This document shows, in pieces, positions 16,281-27,291 of a stretch of 56,405 bases of DNA. Under the pieces are notes generated by a model that did not search any database, was not told the DNA's origin, and was given only the letters and a program-made list of their open reading frames with translations. Within the stretch, counting starts at the first letter, position 1; each line of letters opens with the position of its first letter. Source of the stretch: an archaeon (GTDB lineage Archaea; Thermoplasmatota; Thermoplasmata; Methanomassiliicoccales; Methanomethylophilaceae); assembly GCA_024399195.1 (NCBI GenBank), contig JAKSHW010000001.1, forward strand, positions 1-56,405, written 5' to 3'. Made by a program: the position numbers and the translations under genes.

Positions 16281-16281
16281 A

Positions 16282-18504
16282 TCAGGTGTAGAACGAAGAG
16301 GCCCATCTGTCTTTGCGTTTCTGGATCTCGCCGCCCAGTTTCTCGTATGTTTCGAAGACGGCGGGGTCCACCGAAGGCTTCACGGTGTTCAGTGCAGCCT
16401 CGAAATGCCTCATGTAGACACAGTCGATCCTGCTGTCTTCATGGTAGGCGTTCAGGCCTGCCGCCCTGCAGAGGAAGTTTATGTCCGCTCCGACGTAGCC
16501 GTCGGTGAGATCGGACAGTCTTTCCAGGTCCACGTCCTTGCCGAGGGGCATGTTGCGGGTATGTACCTTGAATATGCTGACCCTGGCGTCACGGTTCGGT
16601 TTTCCGATGAGCACCATGCGGTCGATCCTTCCCGGCCTCAGCAAGGCGGAATCTATCATGTCCGGACGGTTGGTCGCCGCCATGACCAGGACATTGTTGA
16701 GCTGTTCGACCCCGTCCAACGAGGTAAGCAGCTGTGCGACGACCTTTTCGTAGACGTCGTTGTCCCCTCTGACAGGGGCTATGGAGTCGATCTCGTCGAA
16801 GAACACGATGGAAGGCGACATCTGTTTGGCACGCTTGAAGATCTTTCTGATGGCCTGTTCGCTCTCTCCGACCCATTTGCTCATGATCTCTGGCCCGTTG
16901 ACCAGTATGAAGTTGGCCCCGGACTCGTTGGCGACGGCTTTCGCTATCAGGGTTTTACCTGTACCGGGGGGCCCGTACAGGAGAAGTCCTTTTCCAGGCG
17001 TTATTCCGAGACGTTCGAAATCCTTCCTGTCTTCACCGGGCATAAGGGTTTCCTTGATTTCCTGACGGATGTCTTCCAATCCACCGATATCCTCCCATGA
17101 AACCTTAGGCACATCCACAGAAACCTCCCTCATGCCGCTCGGTTCCACATCCCCCAAGGCATCCATGAAATCCTTCATGTTGACCTTCAGTCTTTCGAGG
17201 ACCTCTCCAGGCACGGCTCCGTCTACATCCACATCGTCGATGTATCTGTTCAGGCACTTCATGGCGGATTCACGTGCAAGTGCGGCAATGTCCGCCCCTA
17301 CGAACCCCTGCGTTATCTTTGCGAGCTCATCGAGGTCTACATCGTCGTCGAGAGGCATGTTCCTTGTATGGACCTCCAGGATCGATCTTCTTCCCGCCTT
17401 TCCCGGGATTCCGATCTCGACCTCTCTGTCGAATCTGCCCGGGCGCCTCAGGGCGGGATCGATGGAGTCCTCGCGGTTGGTCGCTCCGATGACGATCACA
17501 TTCCCTCTTCCTCCGAGACCGTCCATCATGGTCAGTAGCTGTGCCACGATCCTGTGTTCCTGTTCTCCGTAGACGTTGTTGCGGTTGGGTGCTATGGAAT
17601 CGATCTCGTCAAGGAAAAGGATGCTCGGGGAATTTTTCTCTGCGGTCTCGAATATGGACCTGAGCTTGTTCTCGCTCTCTCCGTAGTATTTTCCGATGAA
17701 CTCCGGGCCGCGTATGGAATAGAAATTGGCACCGGACTCGTTGGCCAAGGCCTCCGCGATAAGGGTCTTTCCCGTCCCGGGAGGACCGTACAGGAGTACA
17801 CCCTTCGGTGCGGATACACCCATTTTCTTGAAAAGTTCAGGATGTTTCAGCGGGAGCTCGACCATATCACGGACCTTCCTCAGCTCGTCTTTCAGTCCAC
17901 CGATGTCATCGTAGGTCGTGGTCTTGTTGTCCCTGCCCACGGCCTGTGCCGTATCCCCCTTTGAGGGGTTCTTCTTTTTTCCTGCGGGGGTCTCGAGGAT
18001 GACCAGATCGGTGATGGACGATATGACGACCGGGCCCTGTGGCAACGTGGACGTCACCGTGAACGTGGAACGGTTTCCCATCAGGGAGATATTGGGCACG
18101 GTGATGTCCAATCCGTTTATGACGGGGCGGCCGATAAGGTTGCTTTTGAATATCTCTCCGAATCCAGGTTCGATGGCAAGGCTGCTGCCTTCGGGAATCT
18201 TCGGTACGAGCACGACCTTCATGGCCTTAGGTGGGTCGCATCTGCGAACCTTCACCTTTTCCCCCGGGGTTATCTCGGCACTGGTCCTCGTCAGACCGTC
18301 TATCCTTATCACGTTCGTACCTTCGTCCTCGGCATCGCTTTTGAATACCTTTGCGACGACCGTCCTTTTTCCTTCGATCAGGATGATGTCGCCTATAGAG
18401 AGGTTCAGCTGGGCGTACGACTGGGGGTCAAGACGGGCTCTGCCGGACCCTGCCTCCGACAAACGTTTCGGAATATCCACCTTCATAACGAGAAAATCGG
18501 CCAT
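16282..18504 (-). CDS. Cdc48/VAT-type AAA+ ATPase
   Basis: A 740-residue hexameric unfoldase feeding proteins to the proteasome. The N-domain (residues 1-180: double-psi barrel and four-stranded clam) precedes two AAA modules. D1 has Walker A GPPGTGKTLIA near residue 235 and Walker B ILFLDEIDSIAPNR; D2 has GPPGTGKTLIA near 510 and IVFFDEIDSIAPVRG. Arginine-finger segments RRPGRFDRE and LRPGRIDRM follow. The ATG at 18504 lies about 25 bp from a TATA box, so the mRNA is likely leaderless. Confidence 0.96.
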   Translation of the reverse strand: MADFLVMKVDIPKRLSEAGSGRARLDPQSYAQLNLSIGDIILIEGKRTVVAKVFKSDAEDEGTNVIRIDGLTRTSAEITPGEKVKVRRCDPPKAMKVVLVPKIPEGSSLAIEPGFGEIFKSNLIGRPVINGLDITVPNISLMGNRSTFTVTSTLPQGPVVISSITDLVILETPAGKKKNPSKGDTAQAVGRDNKTTTYDDIGGLKDELRKVRDMVELPLKHPELFKKMGVSAPKGVLLYGPPGTGKTLIAEALANESGANFYSIRGPEFIGKYYGESENKLRSIFETAEKNSPSILFLDEIDSIAPNRNNVYGEQEHRIVAQLLTMMDGLGGRGNVIVIGATNREDSIDPALRRPGRFDREVEIGIPGKAGRRSILEVHTRNMPLDDDVDLDELAKITQGFVGADIAALARESAMKCLNRYIDDVDVDGAVPGEVLERLKVNMKDFMDALGDVEPSGMREVSVDVPKVSWEDIGGLEDIRQEIKETLMPGEDRKDFERLGITPGKGLLLYGPPGTGKTLIAKAVANESGANFILVNGPEIMSKWVGESEQAIRKIFKRAKQMSPSIVFFDEIDSIAPVRGDNDVYEKVVAQLLTSLDGVEQLNNVLVMAATNRPDMIDSALLRPGRIDRMVLIGKPNRDARVSIFKVHTRNMPLGKDVDLERLSDLTDGYVGADINFLCRAAGLNAYHEDSRIDCVYMRHFEAALNTVKPSVDPAVFETYEKLGGEIQKRKDRWASSFYT

Positions 18505-18526
18505 TTGACAGGGTTAAGGGATTGCA

Positions 18527-18535
18527 CTTATATAC
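18527..18535 (-). promoter_or_regulatory. TATA box of cdc48
   Basis: Minus-strand GTATATAAG lies 23-31 bp upstream of the cdc48 ATG, at the spacing of a leaderless archaeal promoter. Confidence 0.65.
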
Positions 18536-18588
18536 AGAATTCATAATATCCTGCCTGTAGTTTCTGAGCAAGGAAACCGTCCTAGATA

Positions 18589-18600
18589 GTTATATATACT
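18589..18600 (+). promoter_or_regulatory. TATA box of tRNA-Lys
   Basis: GTTATATATACT lies about 42-53 bp upstream of the tRNA-Lys 5' end, leaving a short 5' leader for RNase P. Confidence 0.6.
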
Positions 18601-18641
18601 AGATAGGGTTGTACGGTTTTTACTAGCTTTAAGACAACAAT

Positions 18642-18715
18642 GGGCCTGTAGCTCAGCTAGGTAGAGCATCTGACTTTTAATCAGGTGGTCGGGGGTTCGA
18701 ATCCCCTCAGGCCCG
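18642..18715 (+). tRNA. tRNA-Lys (TTT)
   Basis: GGGCCTG at the 5' end pairs with CAGGCCC, discriminator G at 18715, no encoded CCA. The anticodon loop CTTTTAA gives TTT. T-stem GGGGG/CCCCT closes TTCGAAT. It lies just upstream of the RNA polymerase operon, and T-rich tracts at 18752-18776 (seven and five consecutive T) probably end its transcript. Confidence 0.96.
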
Positions 18716-18824
18716 CTGGGATCTTCATGAGCGATCGACGGCGGATCAAGTATGAGGAGCGGTTTTTTTGGTATTTTTGAGTGTTCCCATAGACCGAATT
18801 GGGAGTTAGAGGATCGGTGAAAAT

Positions 18825-19088
18825 TTGGCAGCAGAAACTACGTTCAACATACTTGAGCACAGGCTCGTACCCGAGCATCACCTCCTGACCGAAGAGGAAG
18901 CTAACAAAGTCTTGGATCAGTGGAATATTACGCGCGATCAGCTTCCTAAAATCAAAAGCGGAGACGCGGCCCTTAGAGTTCTCGAAGAGATTCACGGCCC
19001 TATCGAGGAAGGCAGCGTCATTAAAATCGTGAGAAAAAGCGAGACTGCACAGGAATTCGTTTCATACAGGCTCGTTACTAAAGGGTGA
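18825..19088 (+). CDS. rpoH: RNA polymerase subunit H (Rpb5-like)
   Basis: An 87-residue archaeal RpoH, the equivalent of the C-terminal domain of eukaryotic Rpb5. Visible signatures are LEHRLVPEHHLLTEEEANKVL at the start, LPKIKSGDAALR in the middle, and VIKIVRKSETAQEFVSYRLV at the end. It starts with TTG, preceded by a GGTGA Shine-Dalgarno. It heads the conserved archaeal order rpoH-rpoB-rpoA1-rpoA2-rpl30e-nusA. Confidence 0.96.
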   Translation: MAAETTFNILEHRLVPEHHLLTEEEANKVLDQWNITRDQLPKIKSGDAALRVLEEIHGPIEEGSVIKIVRKSETAQEFVSYRLVTKG

Positions 19089-19092
19089 TTAA

Positions 19093-22000
19093 TTGAGGGA
19101 CCTTGTAAATCTTTATTTTAGGGACCACAACATCGTCAACCACCACGTAGAGTCTTTCAACGATTTCCTTTGCACCTCTGACAATCCCAACAGCAGGATG
19201 CAGAAGATCGTCGACGACATCAGGGTGCCTACCGACGATGCACTTCGTGGTATCATCAAGCTTGACCCCGAGCGTACCGGTGGAAGGGACATCGAGATTC
19301 GTATCGGAAGAAAGAGGGCAGCCGACGGGTCTATCGATCCCCAGGCCAAACCTACCATCAAAATCGAGGACCCCAAGGTCATCGAGGCCAACGGTTACAG
19401 CCATGAGGTCACCCCCATGGAAGCCAGGCTCAGGAACCTGAACTACCTGTCCCCCGTATACGTCCGTTTCGAGGTTTGGGAGGACGGACAGGAGAGGGAG
19501 ATCGAAAACGGAGGATGGGTCCGCATCGGTGACCTTCCCATGATGGTCAAATCCAAGGGATGCAACCTCTACAAGTCCAAGCTTGAGGCAACCCTCGAGC
19601 ACGCCCTTACCGACGACGACTACCTTGCCGAGCTCGTCAAACAGAAAGAGGACCCCAGGGAGCCTGGAGGATACTTCATCATCGGTGGAACCGAGAGGGT
19701 TCTCATCACCCTTGAGGACCTTGCCCCCAACAGGGTAATGGTAGAGTACAACGAGAAGTACGGTGCTGCTGTCGAGACCGCCAAGGTCTTCTCCCAGAAA
19801 GAGGGATACCGTGCACTCACCCAGGTCGAGAAGAAGAAAGACGGTACCCTTATGGTCTCCGTCCCTGTGATCTCCGGAGAGATTCCCCTCATCGCCCTGA
19901 TGAAAGCCCTCGGAATGGAGTCCGACAGGGACATTCACTCCGTCATCGTCGCCAACGACAAAGAGATGGAGAACATCGTTTTCGCCAACATCGAGAACTC
20001 CTACGACGACAAGACCTGGGCACCTAACGGATTCCACACCCAGGCCGACGCCATCGCATACCTCGAGAGGAACTTCGCCGCAGGACAGGCGAAAGAGTAC
20101 AGGACCAAGAAGGTCGAGTCCATCCTCGACAGGTCCCTGCTTCCCCACCTCGGTGACTCCAAAGAGGACAGGCTCAAGAAAGCCATCTTCCTCGGCCGTA
20201 TCGCCAGGTCCGTTCTCGAGCTCTCCCTCGGAAAGAGGAAAGAGGACGACAAGGACCACTACGCAAGCAAGAGGCTCAAGCTGTCCGGTGACCTTATGGA
20301 GGATCTCTTCAGGACTAGCTTCTCCGCTCTTATGAAGGACCTGAAATACCAGCTCGAGAGGAACGTCGGCAGGAAGAAGAACGAGTACAGTATCGCATCT
20401 TCCATCAGGCCCGACCTGTTCACCCACAAGCTCCTCCACGCCCTTGCCACCGGTAACTGGGTCGGAGGACGCGCAGGAGTTTCCCAGCTTCTCGACAGGA
20501 CCTCTAACATGTCCGCCATGTCCCACCTTAGGAGGGTCACTTCTTCCCTTACCAGGTCCCAGCCTCACTTCGAGGCACGTGACCTTCACTCCACCCAGTG
20601 GGGTAGGCTCTGTCCTTCTGAGACCCCTGAGGGTCAGAACTGCGGTCTTGTGAAGAACGCCGCGCTCATCATCGACGTCTCCCACGAGTGTCCCGAATCC
20701 GAGACCCTTAAGGTCCTTCAGGACTTCGGACTCAACCCCGTCAACGACGAGGACACCAAGGTGTTCGTCAACGGAGACCTCGTCGGTACCTTCGTAGACC
20801 CTGCAAAGGTCGTTTCCGACATCAGGGACCGCAGGAGGTTCGGACTCATCTCCACCTACATCAACATCCGTTACGACGAGGAGATGAACGAGATCCTCAT
20901 CAACAGCGATGACGGCAGGCTCAGAAGACCTCTCCTCATCATCAAAGGCGGAGAGACCGTCCTTACCAGGAAGCACGTAGAAGGCTACCGTGAGGGCAAG
21001 ATCGCTTGGGACGACCTCTTCCACGAGGGTATCATCGAGTGGATCGATGCGGAAGAGGAAGAGGATGCGTTCGTCCTTGTCGCTCCTTACGACCTGCCTC
21101 GCAGGTGCCCCTGCTGTGACCACGCTCTGTCCGAGACCGATGTGGATTGGAAGAACCCCGGTCAGTCCTCCGCAGGATGCGAACTCGAATGTAAATGGTG
21201 CCACAACGTGTTCACCGAGGCCACCAAGATCACCTCCGAGTACACCCACATGGAGGTCGACCCCATGATCATCCTCGGAGTCGCGGCCGGTATCGTTCCC
21301 TACCCCGAGCACAACTCCGCACCTCGTGTCACCATGGGTGCAGGTATGGCAAAACAGGCTCTCGGTATCGCAGCGGCCAACTACCGTATCAGGCCCGATA
21401 CCCGTGGACACGTCATGCACTACCCCCAGGTGCCTATGGTCCAGACCCAGACCATGGACTTCATCGGATACAAGTACAGGCCTGCAGGACAGAACTTCTG
21501 TATCGCGGTCATGTGCTACCACGGATACAACATCGAGGATGCGATCGTCATGAACAAGTCCTCCGTCCAGAGAGGACTCGGAAGGACCACCTTCATGAGG
21601 TCCTACCGTGCCGAGGAGCGCCGCTACCCCGGAGGACAGGAAGACCACTTCGAGATCCCCTCCCCCGACATAGCCGGAGTCCGCGTCGACGAGGCGTACA
21701 TGTCCCTCGGAGAGGACGGTCTTATCTCCCCTGAGTCCTACGTCAAGGGATCCGATGTCCTTATCGGAAAGACCTCTCCCCCCAGGTTCCTTGAGGAAGA
21801 GAGCGAGTACTTCAGCGCCCAGAAGAGGCGTGAGACCTCCGTCACCGTCAGGCCCGGAGAGAAAGGATACATCGATTCCGTCGTCATCACCGAGAGCGAG
21901 AACGGTTCCAGGCTCGTCCGTGTCAAGGTCAGGGACGAAAGGATCCCCGAACTCGGTGACAAGTTCTGTTCCAGGTTCGGTCAGAAAGGAGTCGTCGGAA

Positions 22001-22695
22001 GGCTTGTCGAACAGTGTGACATGCCCTTCACTTCCGATGGAGTCACCCCCGATATCGTCGTCAACCCCCACGGTATTCCTTCCCGTATGACCATCGGACA
22101 CGTTCTCGAGATGATCGCAGGTAAGGTCGGTTCCATGGAGGCCCGTACCATCGACGGTACCGCGTTCTCCGGAGAGTCCGAGGATTCCATCCGTGACGGT
22201 CTCGTAAGGAACGGATTCGCACGTTCTGGTAAAGAGATCATGTACGACGGAAGGACCGGACGCATGATGCAGATCGATGTCTACACCGGTGTCATCTTCT
22301 ACGAGAAACTGCACCACATGGTCAGTGGAAAGCTCCATGTCAGGTCCAGAGGTCCCGTCCAGATCCTCACCAGGCAGCCTACCGAAGGACGTTCCAGGCA
22401 GGGAGGTCTCAGGTTCGGAGAGATGGAGCGTGACTGTCTTATCGGTCACGGTGTCGCGATGGTCATCAAAGACCGTCTCCTCGACGAATCCGACGGTACC
22501 CAGCAGTATGTCTGCGGTGAGCCCAACTGCGGACACATCGCCATCCTTGACAGGCGCGGACAGCTCTACTGTCCTGTCTGTGGAAACAATTCAAGCATCC
22601 ACCTCGTACAGACCTCCTATGCGTTCAAGCTGCTCATGGATGAGCTTCTGTCGCTCGGAGTCGCTATGAGGCTTCAGCTGGAGGATCTTTCATGA
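19093..22695 (+). CDS. rpoB: RNA polymerase subunit B (unsplit Rpb2-like)
   Basis: The 1,200-residue second-largest RNA polymerase subunit is in one piece, not split into B' and B'' as in many methanogens. Landmarks are SQLLDRTNxMS-type fork region with THLRRVTSSL, CPSETPEGQNCGLVKN, the GYNIEDAIVMNKSS active-site segment, the basic KFCSRFGQKGVVG region, and a C-terminal zinc ribbon CGEPNCGH...CPVCGN ahead of the clamp segment. A second four-cysteine cluster (CPCC...CKWC) lies around residue 675-705. It starts with TTG at 19093 after GGGTGA, 4 bp from rpoH, and overlaps rpoA1 by 4 bp. Confidence 0.98.
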   Translation: MRDLVNLYFRDHNIVNHHVESFNDFLCTSDNPNSRMQKIVDDIRVPTDDALRGIIKLDPERTGGRDIEIRIGRKRAADGSIDPQAKPTIKIEDPKVIEANGYSHEVTPMEARLRNLNYLSPVYVRFEVWEDGQEREIENGGWVRIGDLPMMVKSKGCNLYKSKLEATLEHALTDDDYLAELVKQKEDPREPGGYFIIGGTERVLITLEDLAPNRVMVEYNEKYGAAVETAKVFSQKEGYRALTQVEKKKDGTLMVSVPVISGEIPLIALMKALGMESDRDIHSVIVANDKEMENIVFANIENSYDDKTWAPNGFHTQADAIAYLERNFAAGQAKEYRTKKVESILDRSLLPHLGDSKEDRLKKAIFLGRIARSVLELSLGKRKEDDKDHYASKRLKLSGDLMEDLFRTSFSALMKDLKYQLERNVGRKKNEYSIASSIRPDLFTHKLLHALATGNWVGGRAGVSQLLDRTSNMSAMSHLRRVTSSLTRSQPHFEARDLHSTQWGRLCPSETPEGQNCGLVKNAALIIDVSHECPESETLKVLQDFGLNPVNDEDTKVFVNGDLVGTFVDPAKVVSDIRDRRRFGLISTYINIRYDEEMNEILINSDDGRLRRPLLIIKGGETVLTRKHVEGYREGKIAWDDLFHEGIIEWIDAEEEEDAFVLVAPYDLPRRCPCCDHALSETDVDWKNPGQSSAGCELECKWCHNVFTEATKITSEYTHMEVDPMIILGVAAGIVPYPEHNSAPRVTMGAGMAKQALGIAAANYRIRPDTRGHVMHYPQVPMVQTQTMDFIGYKYRPAGQNFCIAVMCYHGYNIEDAIVMNKSSVQRGLGRTTFMRSYRAEERRYPGGQEDHFEIPSPDIAGVRVDEAYMSLGEDGLISPESYVKGSDVLIGKTSPPRFLEEESEYFSAQKRRETSVTVRPGEKGYIDSVVITESENGSRLVRVKVRDERIPELGDKFCSRFGQKGVVGRLVEQCDMPFTSDGVTPDIVVNPHGIPSRMTIGHVLEMIAGKVGSMEARTIDGTAFSGESEDSIRDGLVRNGFARSGKEIMYDGRTGRMMQIDVYTGVIFYEKLHHMVSGKLHVRSRGPVQILTRQPTEGRSRQGGLRFGEMERDCLIGHGVAMVIKDRLLDESDGTQQYVCGEPNCGHIAILDRRGQLYCPVCGNNSSIHLVQTSYAFKLLMDELLSLGVAMRLQLEDLS

Positions 22696-25691
22696 ACAAC
22701 GTCACCAAAAAGATTGGATCGATCAAATTCTCCTGCGTCTCCCCTGAGGAGATCAGGAAAATGTCCGCTGTGAAGATCATTACCGCTGACACCTATGATG
22801 ATGAGGGTTACCCCATCCAGGGCGGTCTTATGGACCCCCACATGGGTGTCATCGAGCCCGGTCTCCGCTGTAAGACCTGCGGATGCAAGGTAGACGAGTG
22901 TCCCGGTCACTTCGGACACATCGACCTCGCCCTCCCCGTCATCCACGTCGGTTTCATCAAAGACATCAAGCTCATGCTCGAGTCCACCTGCCGCGAGTGC
23001 GGAAGGCTTATGCTTCCTCCCGAGGATATCCAGGCCAGGCTCGACAGGCTCAACACCATCGCAGATCTCGGTGGAGACACCATCGACCAGAAACTGTTCA
23101 GCAAATCCACCGCCAAGGACGCATCCTCCAAAGGAGTCTGCCCCCACTGCGGTAAAGAACAGATCAAGATCAAGCTCGACAAGCCCACCACCTTCAGGGA
23201 GGTCACCAACAATAACAACAAGCTGACCGCCAAAGAGGTCCGTGAGAGGCTCGAGCGCATCAGCGACGACGACCTCAGGGCCCTCGGAATGGACCCCACC
23301 ACCTGCAGGCCCGAGTGGATGGTCCTCACCGCACTCGCAGTTCCCCCTGTGACCGTGAGGCCCTCCATCACCCTCGACTCCGGAGACAGATCCGAGGATG
23401 ACCTTACCCACAAGCTCGTCGATGTCCTCAGGATCAACCAGAGGCTCAGAGAGAACCGTGATACCGGTGCACCTCAGCTTATCGTCGAGGATCTCTGGGA
23501 GCTTCTCCAGTACCACGTCACCACCTACTTCGACAACCAGACCTCCGGAATCCCCCCTGCGAGGCACAGGTCCGGTAGGCCCCTCAAGACCCTTGCCCAG
23601 AGGCTTAAGGGTAAAGAGGGACGTTTCAGGTCCAACCTGTCCGGTAAACGTGTCAACTTCTCGTCCCGTACCGTTATCTCCCCCGACCCCAACCTGTCCA
23701 TCAACCAGGTCGGTGTGCCTGTCGTAGGTGCAAGGGAGCTTACCGTGCCCGTACACGTCAACGAGCACAACATCGAGACCATGAGGGCCCTCGTAAGGCG
23801 TGGACCTATGGCGTTCAAGAGGTTCCTCACCCCCGCATGCAACGGCGAACCCGAGTACTACGACATCGACTCCGCCAGGGATTACATCTCCAGGGAGCAC
23901 AGTCCCGTCGAGTTCGACAAGGACTACCTTACCGGTGTCAACTATGTCATCAGGTCCGACGGAAGGAGGATCAGGGTCACTCTCGACAACTGTGAGACCG
24001 TCGCAGAGGGTATCGGAATCGACTACACCATCGAGAGGCAGCTCATCAACGGAGATGTCGTTCTCTTCAACAGGCAGCCTTCTCTGCACAGGATGTCCAT
24101 CATGGCCCACCGTGTCAGGGTCATGCCTGGAAAGACCTTCAGGTTCAACCTGACCGACTGTGCACCTTACAACGCGGATTTCGATGGAGATGAGATGAAC
24201 CTTCACGTCCTGCAGAGCGATGAGGCACGTGCAGAGGCACGTATCCTTATGCAGGTTCAGGAGAACATCCTCTCTCCCAGGTACGGAGGACCTATCATCG
24301 GAGGTATCCACGACCACATTTCCGGTTCGTACTACCTTACCCACGGTGACGTCCGCTTCAACCGTTACGAAGCGATGAACATCATCTACAAGCTCAGCGA
24401 CGTAGGACTTTTCGACCCCAACCAGTCCGAGGTCCTCGAAGAGCTCAGGCTTAACGCCGATGATGCACGCGAAGTTCCCGAGCCCAGCGGATACGACGAG
24501 GACGGAGAACCCTATTGGACCGGTAAGGACCTCTTCTCCATCGCCCTCCCCAAGGACCTCAATCTCACCTACAGGGCAGCCGTCTGTCAGTGCGGTAACC
24601 CCTGCGAAGGACAGTCCGAGGGCGGAGTCTGCCCCTGGGACGGATATGTGAAGATCCGCAACGGAAAGCTCATCACCGGAACCATCGATGAGAAAGGTAT
24701 CGGAAACAGCAAGGGTAAGATCCTCGAGAGGATCGCCCGTGACTATGGATCCAGCCGTGCGGCCAAGTTCCTTTACGATGCCACCAGGCTTGCACTCGGT
24801 GCCGTCATGAACCACGGATTCTCCACCGGTATCGGTGACGAGGATATTCCCGAGGATGCACAGAAACAGATCAACGAGAACAGTCTCGAGTGCGTAAGGC
24901 AGGTCAACGAGCTTGTCGTGTCCTACAACGAGGGAAGCCTCCAGCAGATGCCTGGAAGGTCTCTCAGGGAGACCCTTGAGGTGAAAGCCATGGGTATCCT
25001 CGCAAGCGCCCGTGACCAGGCCGGTAAGATCGCAGGAAACTACCTCGGTATGTCCAACCCTGCGGTCATCATGGCAAAGACCGGTGCCCGTGGTTCCATG
25101 CTCAACCTGTCCCAGATGGCAGGTTGTGTCGGACAGCAGGCTATCCGTGGAGAGAGGATCGCACGTGGATACTGGAACAGGACCCTTCCCCACTTCCAGA
25201 AGGGAGACCTCGGAGCATACGCCAGAGGTTTCTGTTCCGACTCCTACAAGTCCGGACTCACTCCTACCGAGTTCTTCTTCCATGCAATGGGAGGAAGAGA
25301 GGGTCTTGTCGATACTGCGGTCCGTACTTCCAGGTCCGGTTACATGCAGAGGCGTCTCATTTCCGCACTTGAGGATCTTAAACTCACCTCCGATGGAACC
25401 ATCAGGAACACTGTAGGAACCATTGTTCAGTTCAAATACGGAGAGGACGGAATCGACCCCGCAAGGGCCGTCCGTGGAAAGGCAATCGATCTCAACGATC
25501 TCTTCGCAGAGGTTCTTGGAGACAGGGCCGACGAGCTTCTCAAACTGAACGAGAAGGAGAACAAGGGAGACGACTACGGATCCCGTGAGAAGGATCTCGA
25601 ATCCTACGAACTCGAAGACTACGACAGCGATGGCGGAGACGAGGACAGTACGGATTACGACGAAGGCGGAGACGACTACGGAGGCGAGTGA
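22692..25691 (+). CDS. rpoA1: RNA polymerase subunit A' (RpoA1)
   Basis: The N-terminal part of the largest RNA polymerase subunit, 999 residues. The catalytic Mg-binding loop [12 protein letters not shown] is near residue 500. Zinc motifs [17 protein letters not shown] are near 57-73, and [13 protein letters not shown] precedes the active site. It is about 100 residues longer than many archaeal A' chains; the extra length includes a 40-residue C-terminal tail almost wholly of Asp, Glu, Gly, Ser and Tyr (about 955-999). ATG overlaps the rpoB stop in an ATGA. Confidence 0.98.
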   Translation: MNNVTKKIGSIKFSCVSPEEIRKMSAVKIITADTYDDEGYPIQGGLMDPHMGVIEPGLRCKTCGCKVDECPGHFGHIDLALPVIHVGFIKDIKLMLESTCRECGRLMLPPEDIQARLDRLNTIADLGGDTIDQKLFSKSTAKDASSKGVCPHCGKEQIKIKLDKPTTFREVTNNNNKLTAKEVRERLERISDDDLRALGMDPTTCRPEWMVLTALAVPPVTVRPSITLDSGDRSEDDLTHKLVDVLRINQRLRENRDTGAPQLIVEDLWELLQYHVTTYFDNQTSGIPPARHRSGRPLKTLAQRLKGKEGRFRSNLSGKRVNFSSRTVISPDPNLSINQVGVPVVGARELTVPVHVNEHNIETMRALVRRGPMAFKRFLTPACNGEPEYYDIDSARDYISREHSPVEFDKDYLTGVNYVIRSDGRRIRVTLDNCETVAEGIGIDYTIERQLINGDVVLFNRQPSLHRMSIMAHRVRVMPGKTFRFNLTDCAPYNADFDGDEMNLHVLQSDEARAEARILMQVQENILSPRYGGPIIGGIHDHISGSYYLTHGDVRFNRYEAMNIIYKLSDVGLFDPNQSEVLEELRLNADDAREVPEPSGYDEDGEPYWTGKDLFSIALPKDLNLTYRAAVCQCGNPCEGQSEGGVCPWDGYVKIRNGKLITGTIDEKGIGNSKGKILERIARDYGSSRAAKFLYDATRLALGAVMNHGFSTGIGDEDIPEDAQKQINENSLECVRQVNELVVSYNEGSLQQMPGRSLRETLEVKAMGILASARDQAGKIAGNYLGMSNPAVIMAKTGARGSMLNLSQMAGCVGQQAIRGERIARGYWNRTLPHFQKGDLGAYARGFCSDSYKSGLTPTEFFFHAMGGREGLVDTAVRTSRSGYMQRRLISALEDLKLTSDGTIRNTVGTIVQFKYGEDGIDPARAVRGKAIDLNDLFAEVLGDRADELLKLNEKENKGDDYGSREKDLESYELEDYDSDGGDEDSTDYDEGGDDYGGE

Positions 25692-25692
25692 A

Positions 25693-27258
25693 ATGGCAAA
25701 GAAAGATACGATTAGGGCGCTCGTCAAGAGGGAGATCAGCGAAGAAATTGCAACCCTCCTTGCAAACAAGTTCAACACCCTCGGCGGAATCGCCGAGGCA
25801 GGTGTCGACGGTATCATCGCGGTCGGTGTATCCGCTGAGCAGGCATCACTCGTGATTGAGAAAGTCGGTAAGCGCAGCACCTCTTCCCGCACCTCTTCCA
25901 AGAAAGCGGCGGCCGCAAGCGAGGAGATCGCAGAGCCTAGCATCAAACTGGAAGAAGTTACCGAGGTCCGTGACCTCAGTGAGACCGAGATCAAACTCAA
26001 GGCACTCGCTGACAAGTTCGGATTCGTCTTCCCTCCCAAGATCATCTACGACATCGCCTCCAGGATCGAGAACGCAGACCTCACCGAGGAGCAGCTCGAG
26101 CAGATCATGGTAGTCGCGAACAGGATGTACACCTCCCACCTGATGGACCAGAACGAGTCCGCAGGAGTCATGGCTGCCCATTCCATCGGTGAGCCTGGTA
26201 CCCAGATGAACCTGCGTACCTTCCACTTTGCAGGAGTCGCATCGGTTTCAGTTACGCAGGGTCTGCCCCGTCTCATCGAGATCGTGGATGCCAGGCGTGA
26301 ACCCAGTACTCCTTCCATGCACATCCCCCTCAAAGGACTTGCAGGACAGGACGAGGCTCTTGCAGAGCGTGTGGCCTCCGAGATCGAGATCACCTCTCTT
26401 CTTGATGTCGCGAAGATTCTGACCGATATCAACAACATGAGGCTGATCATCGTTCCCGAGCCCAGCAAGATGAACAAGCGCGGTGTGACCGTCGATGACA
26501 TCGTCGAGAAACTCGGAAAGATCAAGGCGGTACGTGGAAACGTCACCAAGACCACCGCCTTCCTTGATGACAACATCGCCCACACTTCCAGCGAGTATAA
26601 CGTCGAGATCACTACCACCGAATCTTCCTACAAGAAGCTTCAGCAGATGTTCGACGCTGTCAAGAACGCCAAGTTGAAGGGAGTTGACGGAATCAAGAGG
26701 GCAATCCTCGAGAAGAGCAAGACCACCGGACTTTACACCATCATCACCGAGGGTAGCAACCTCAGGGAGATCCTCGCCATCGACGGTGTCGATTCCGCGA
26801 ACGTCATGACCAACTCCGTTCTCGAGGTCGCCGAGGTGTTCGGTATCGAGGCGGCCAGGAACTCGATCGTCCATGAGGCGGTCACCACTCTCAGTGAGGC
26901 CGGTCTGGATGTCGATATCAGGCACATCATGCTTGTCGCAGACCTTATGACCAACGACGGTACCGTCAGGGCCATCGGTAGGCACGGAGTTTCCGGAAAG
27001 AAGTCCTCCGTCCTTGCCAGGGCAGCATTCGAGATCACCGCCGCACACCTGCTCCATGCAGCAATGGTCGGAGAGGTCGACAACCTTGAGGGAGTTACCG
27101 AGAACATCATCGTCGGACAGCCTGTCACCCTTGGTACCGGTGCCGTCAACTTGGAATACTCTCCCAAGAAATCCCTTGCAACTCCTAAAGAACGCCCTTA
27201 TTACAAGAGCGAAGAATCAAACTCAGATGAGACTCCCGTAGAGGAGTCTGTTCAGTAA
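25693..27258 (+). CDS. rpoA2: RNA polymerase subunit A'' (RpoA2) with N-terminal HhH extension
   Basis: The C-terminal part of the largest RNA polymerase subunit, 521 residues against about 390-400 usually. The core starts near residue 100 ([13 protein letters not shown]) and contains the bridge/trigger region [21 protein letters not shown] and, later, NDIxxVL-type and ALGRHGVSG-like segments. The added N-terminal 90 residues look like one helix-hairpin-helix domain ([20 protein letters not shown], then [12 protein letters not shown]) joined by a Ser/Lys/Ala-rich linker. The ATG 2 bp after the rpoA1 stop is the only sensible start. A hydrophilic C-terminal tail is also present. Confidence 0.97.
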   Translation: MAKKDTIRALVKREISEEIATLLANKFNTLGGIAEAGVDGIIAVGVSAEQASLVIEKVGKRSTSSRTSSKKAAAASEEIAEPSIKLEEVTEVRDLSETEIKLKALADKFGFVFPPKIIYDIASRIENADLTEEQLEQIMVVANRMYTSHLMDQNESAGVMAAHSIGEPGTQMNLRTFHFAGVASVSVTQGLPRLIEIVDARREPSTPSMHIPLKGLAGQDEALAERVASEIEITSLLDVAKILTDINNMRLIIVPEPSKMNKRGVTVDDIVEKLGKIKAVRGNVTKTTAFLDDNIAHTSSEYNVEITTTESSYKKLQQMFDAVKNAKLKGVDGIKRAILEKSKTTGLYTIITEGSNLREILAIDGVDSANVMTNSVLEVAEVFGIEAARNSIVHEAVTTLSEAGLDVDIRHIMLVADLMTNDGTVRAIGRHGVSGKKSSVLARAAFEITAAHLLHAAMVGEVDNLEGVTENIIVGQPVTLGTGAVNLEYSPKKSLATPKERPYYKSEESNSDETPVEESVQ

Positions 27259-27291
27259 ACCGTTTAACATCAATTACAAAGAGGAATCAAA

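Noticed and set aside
19078-22536. A 1,152-codon open frame antisense to rpoB
   Set aside because: It mirrors the C-ending codon bias of rpoB, has Asp/Gly/Val-rich composition without any domain, and lies wholly opposite a certain gene.
22674-26045. A 1,123-codon open frame antisense to rpoA1 and the start of rpoA2
   Set aside because: Same codon-bias effect; low-complexity translation, no start signal and no motif.
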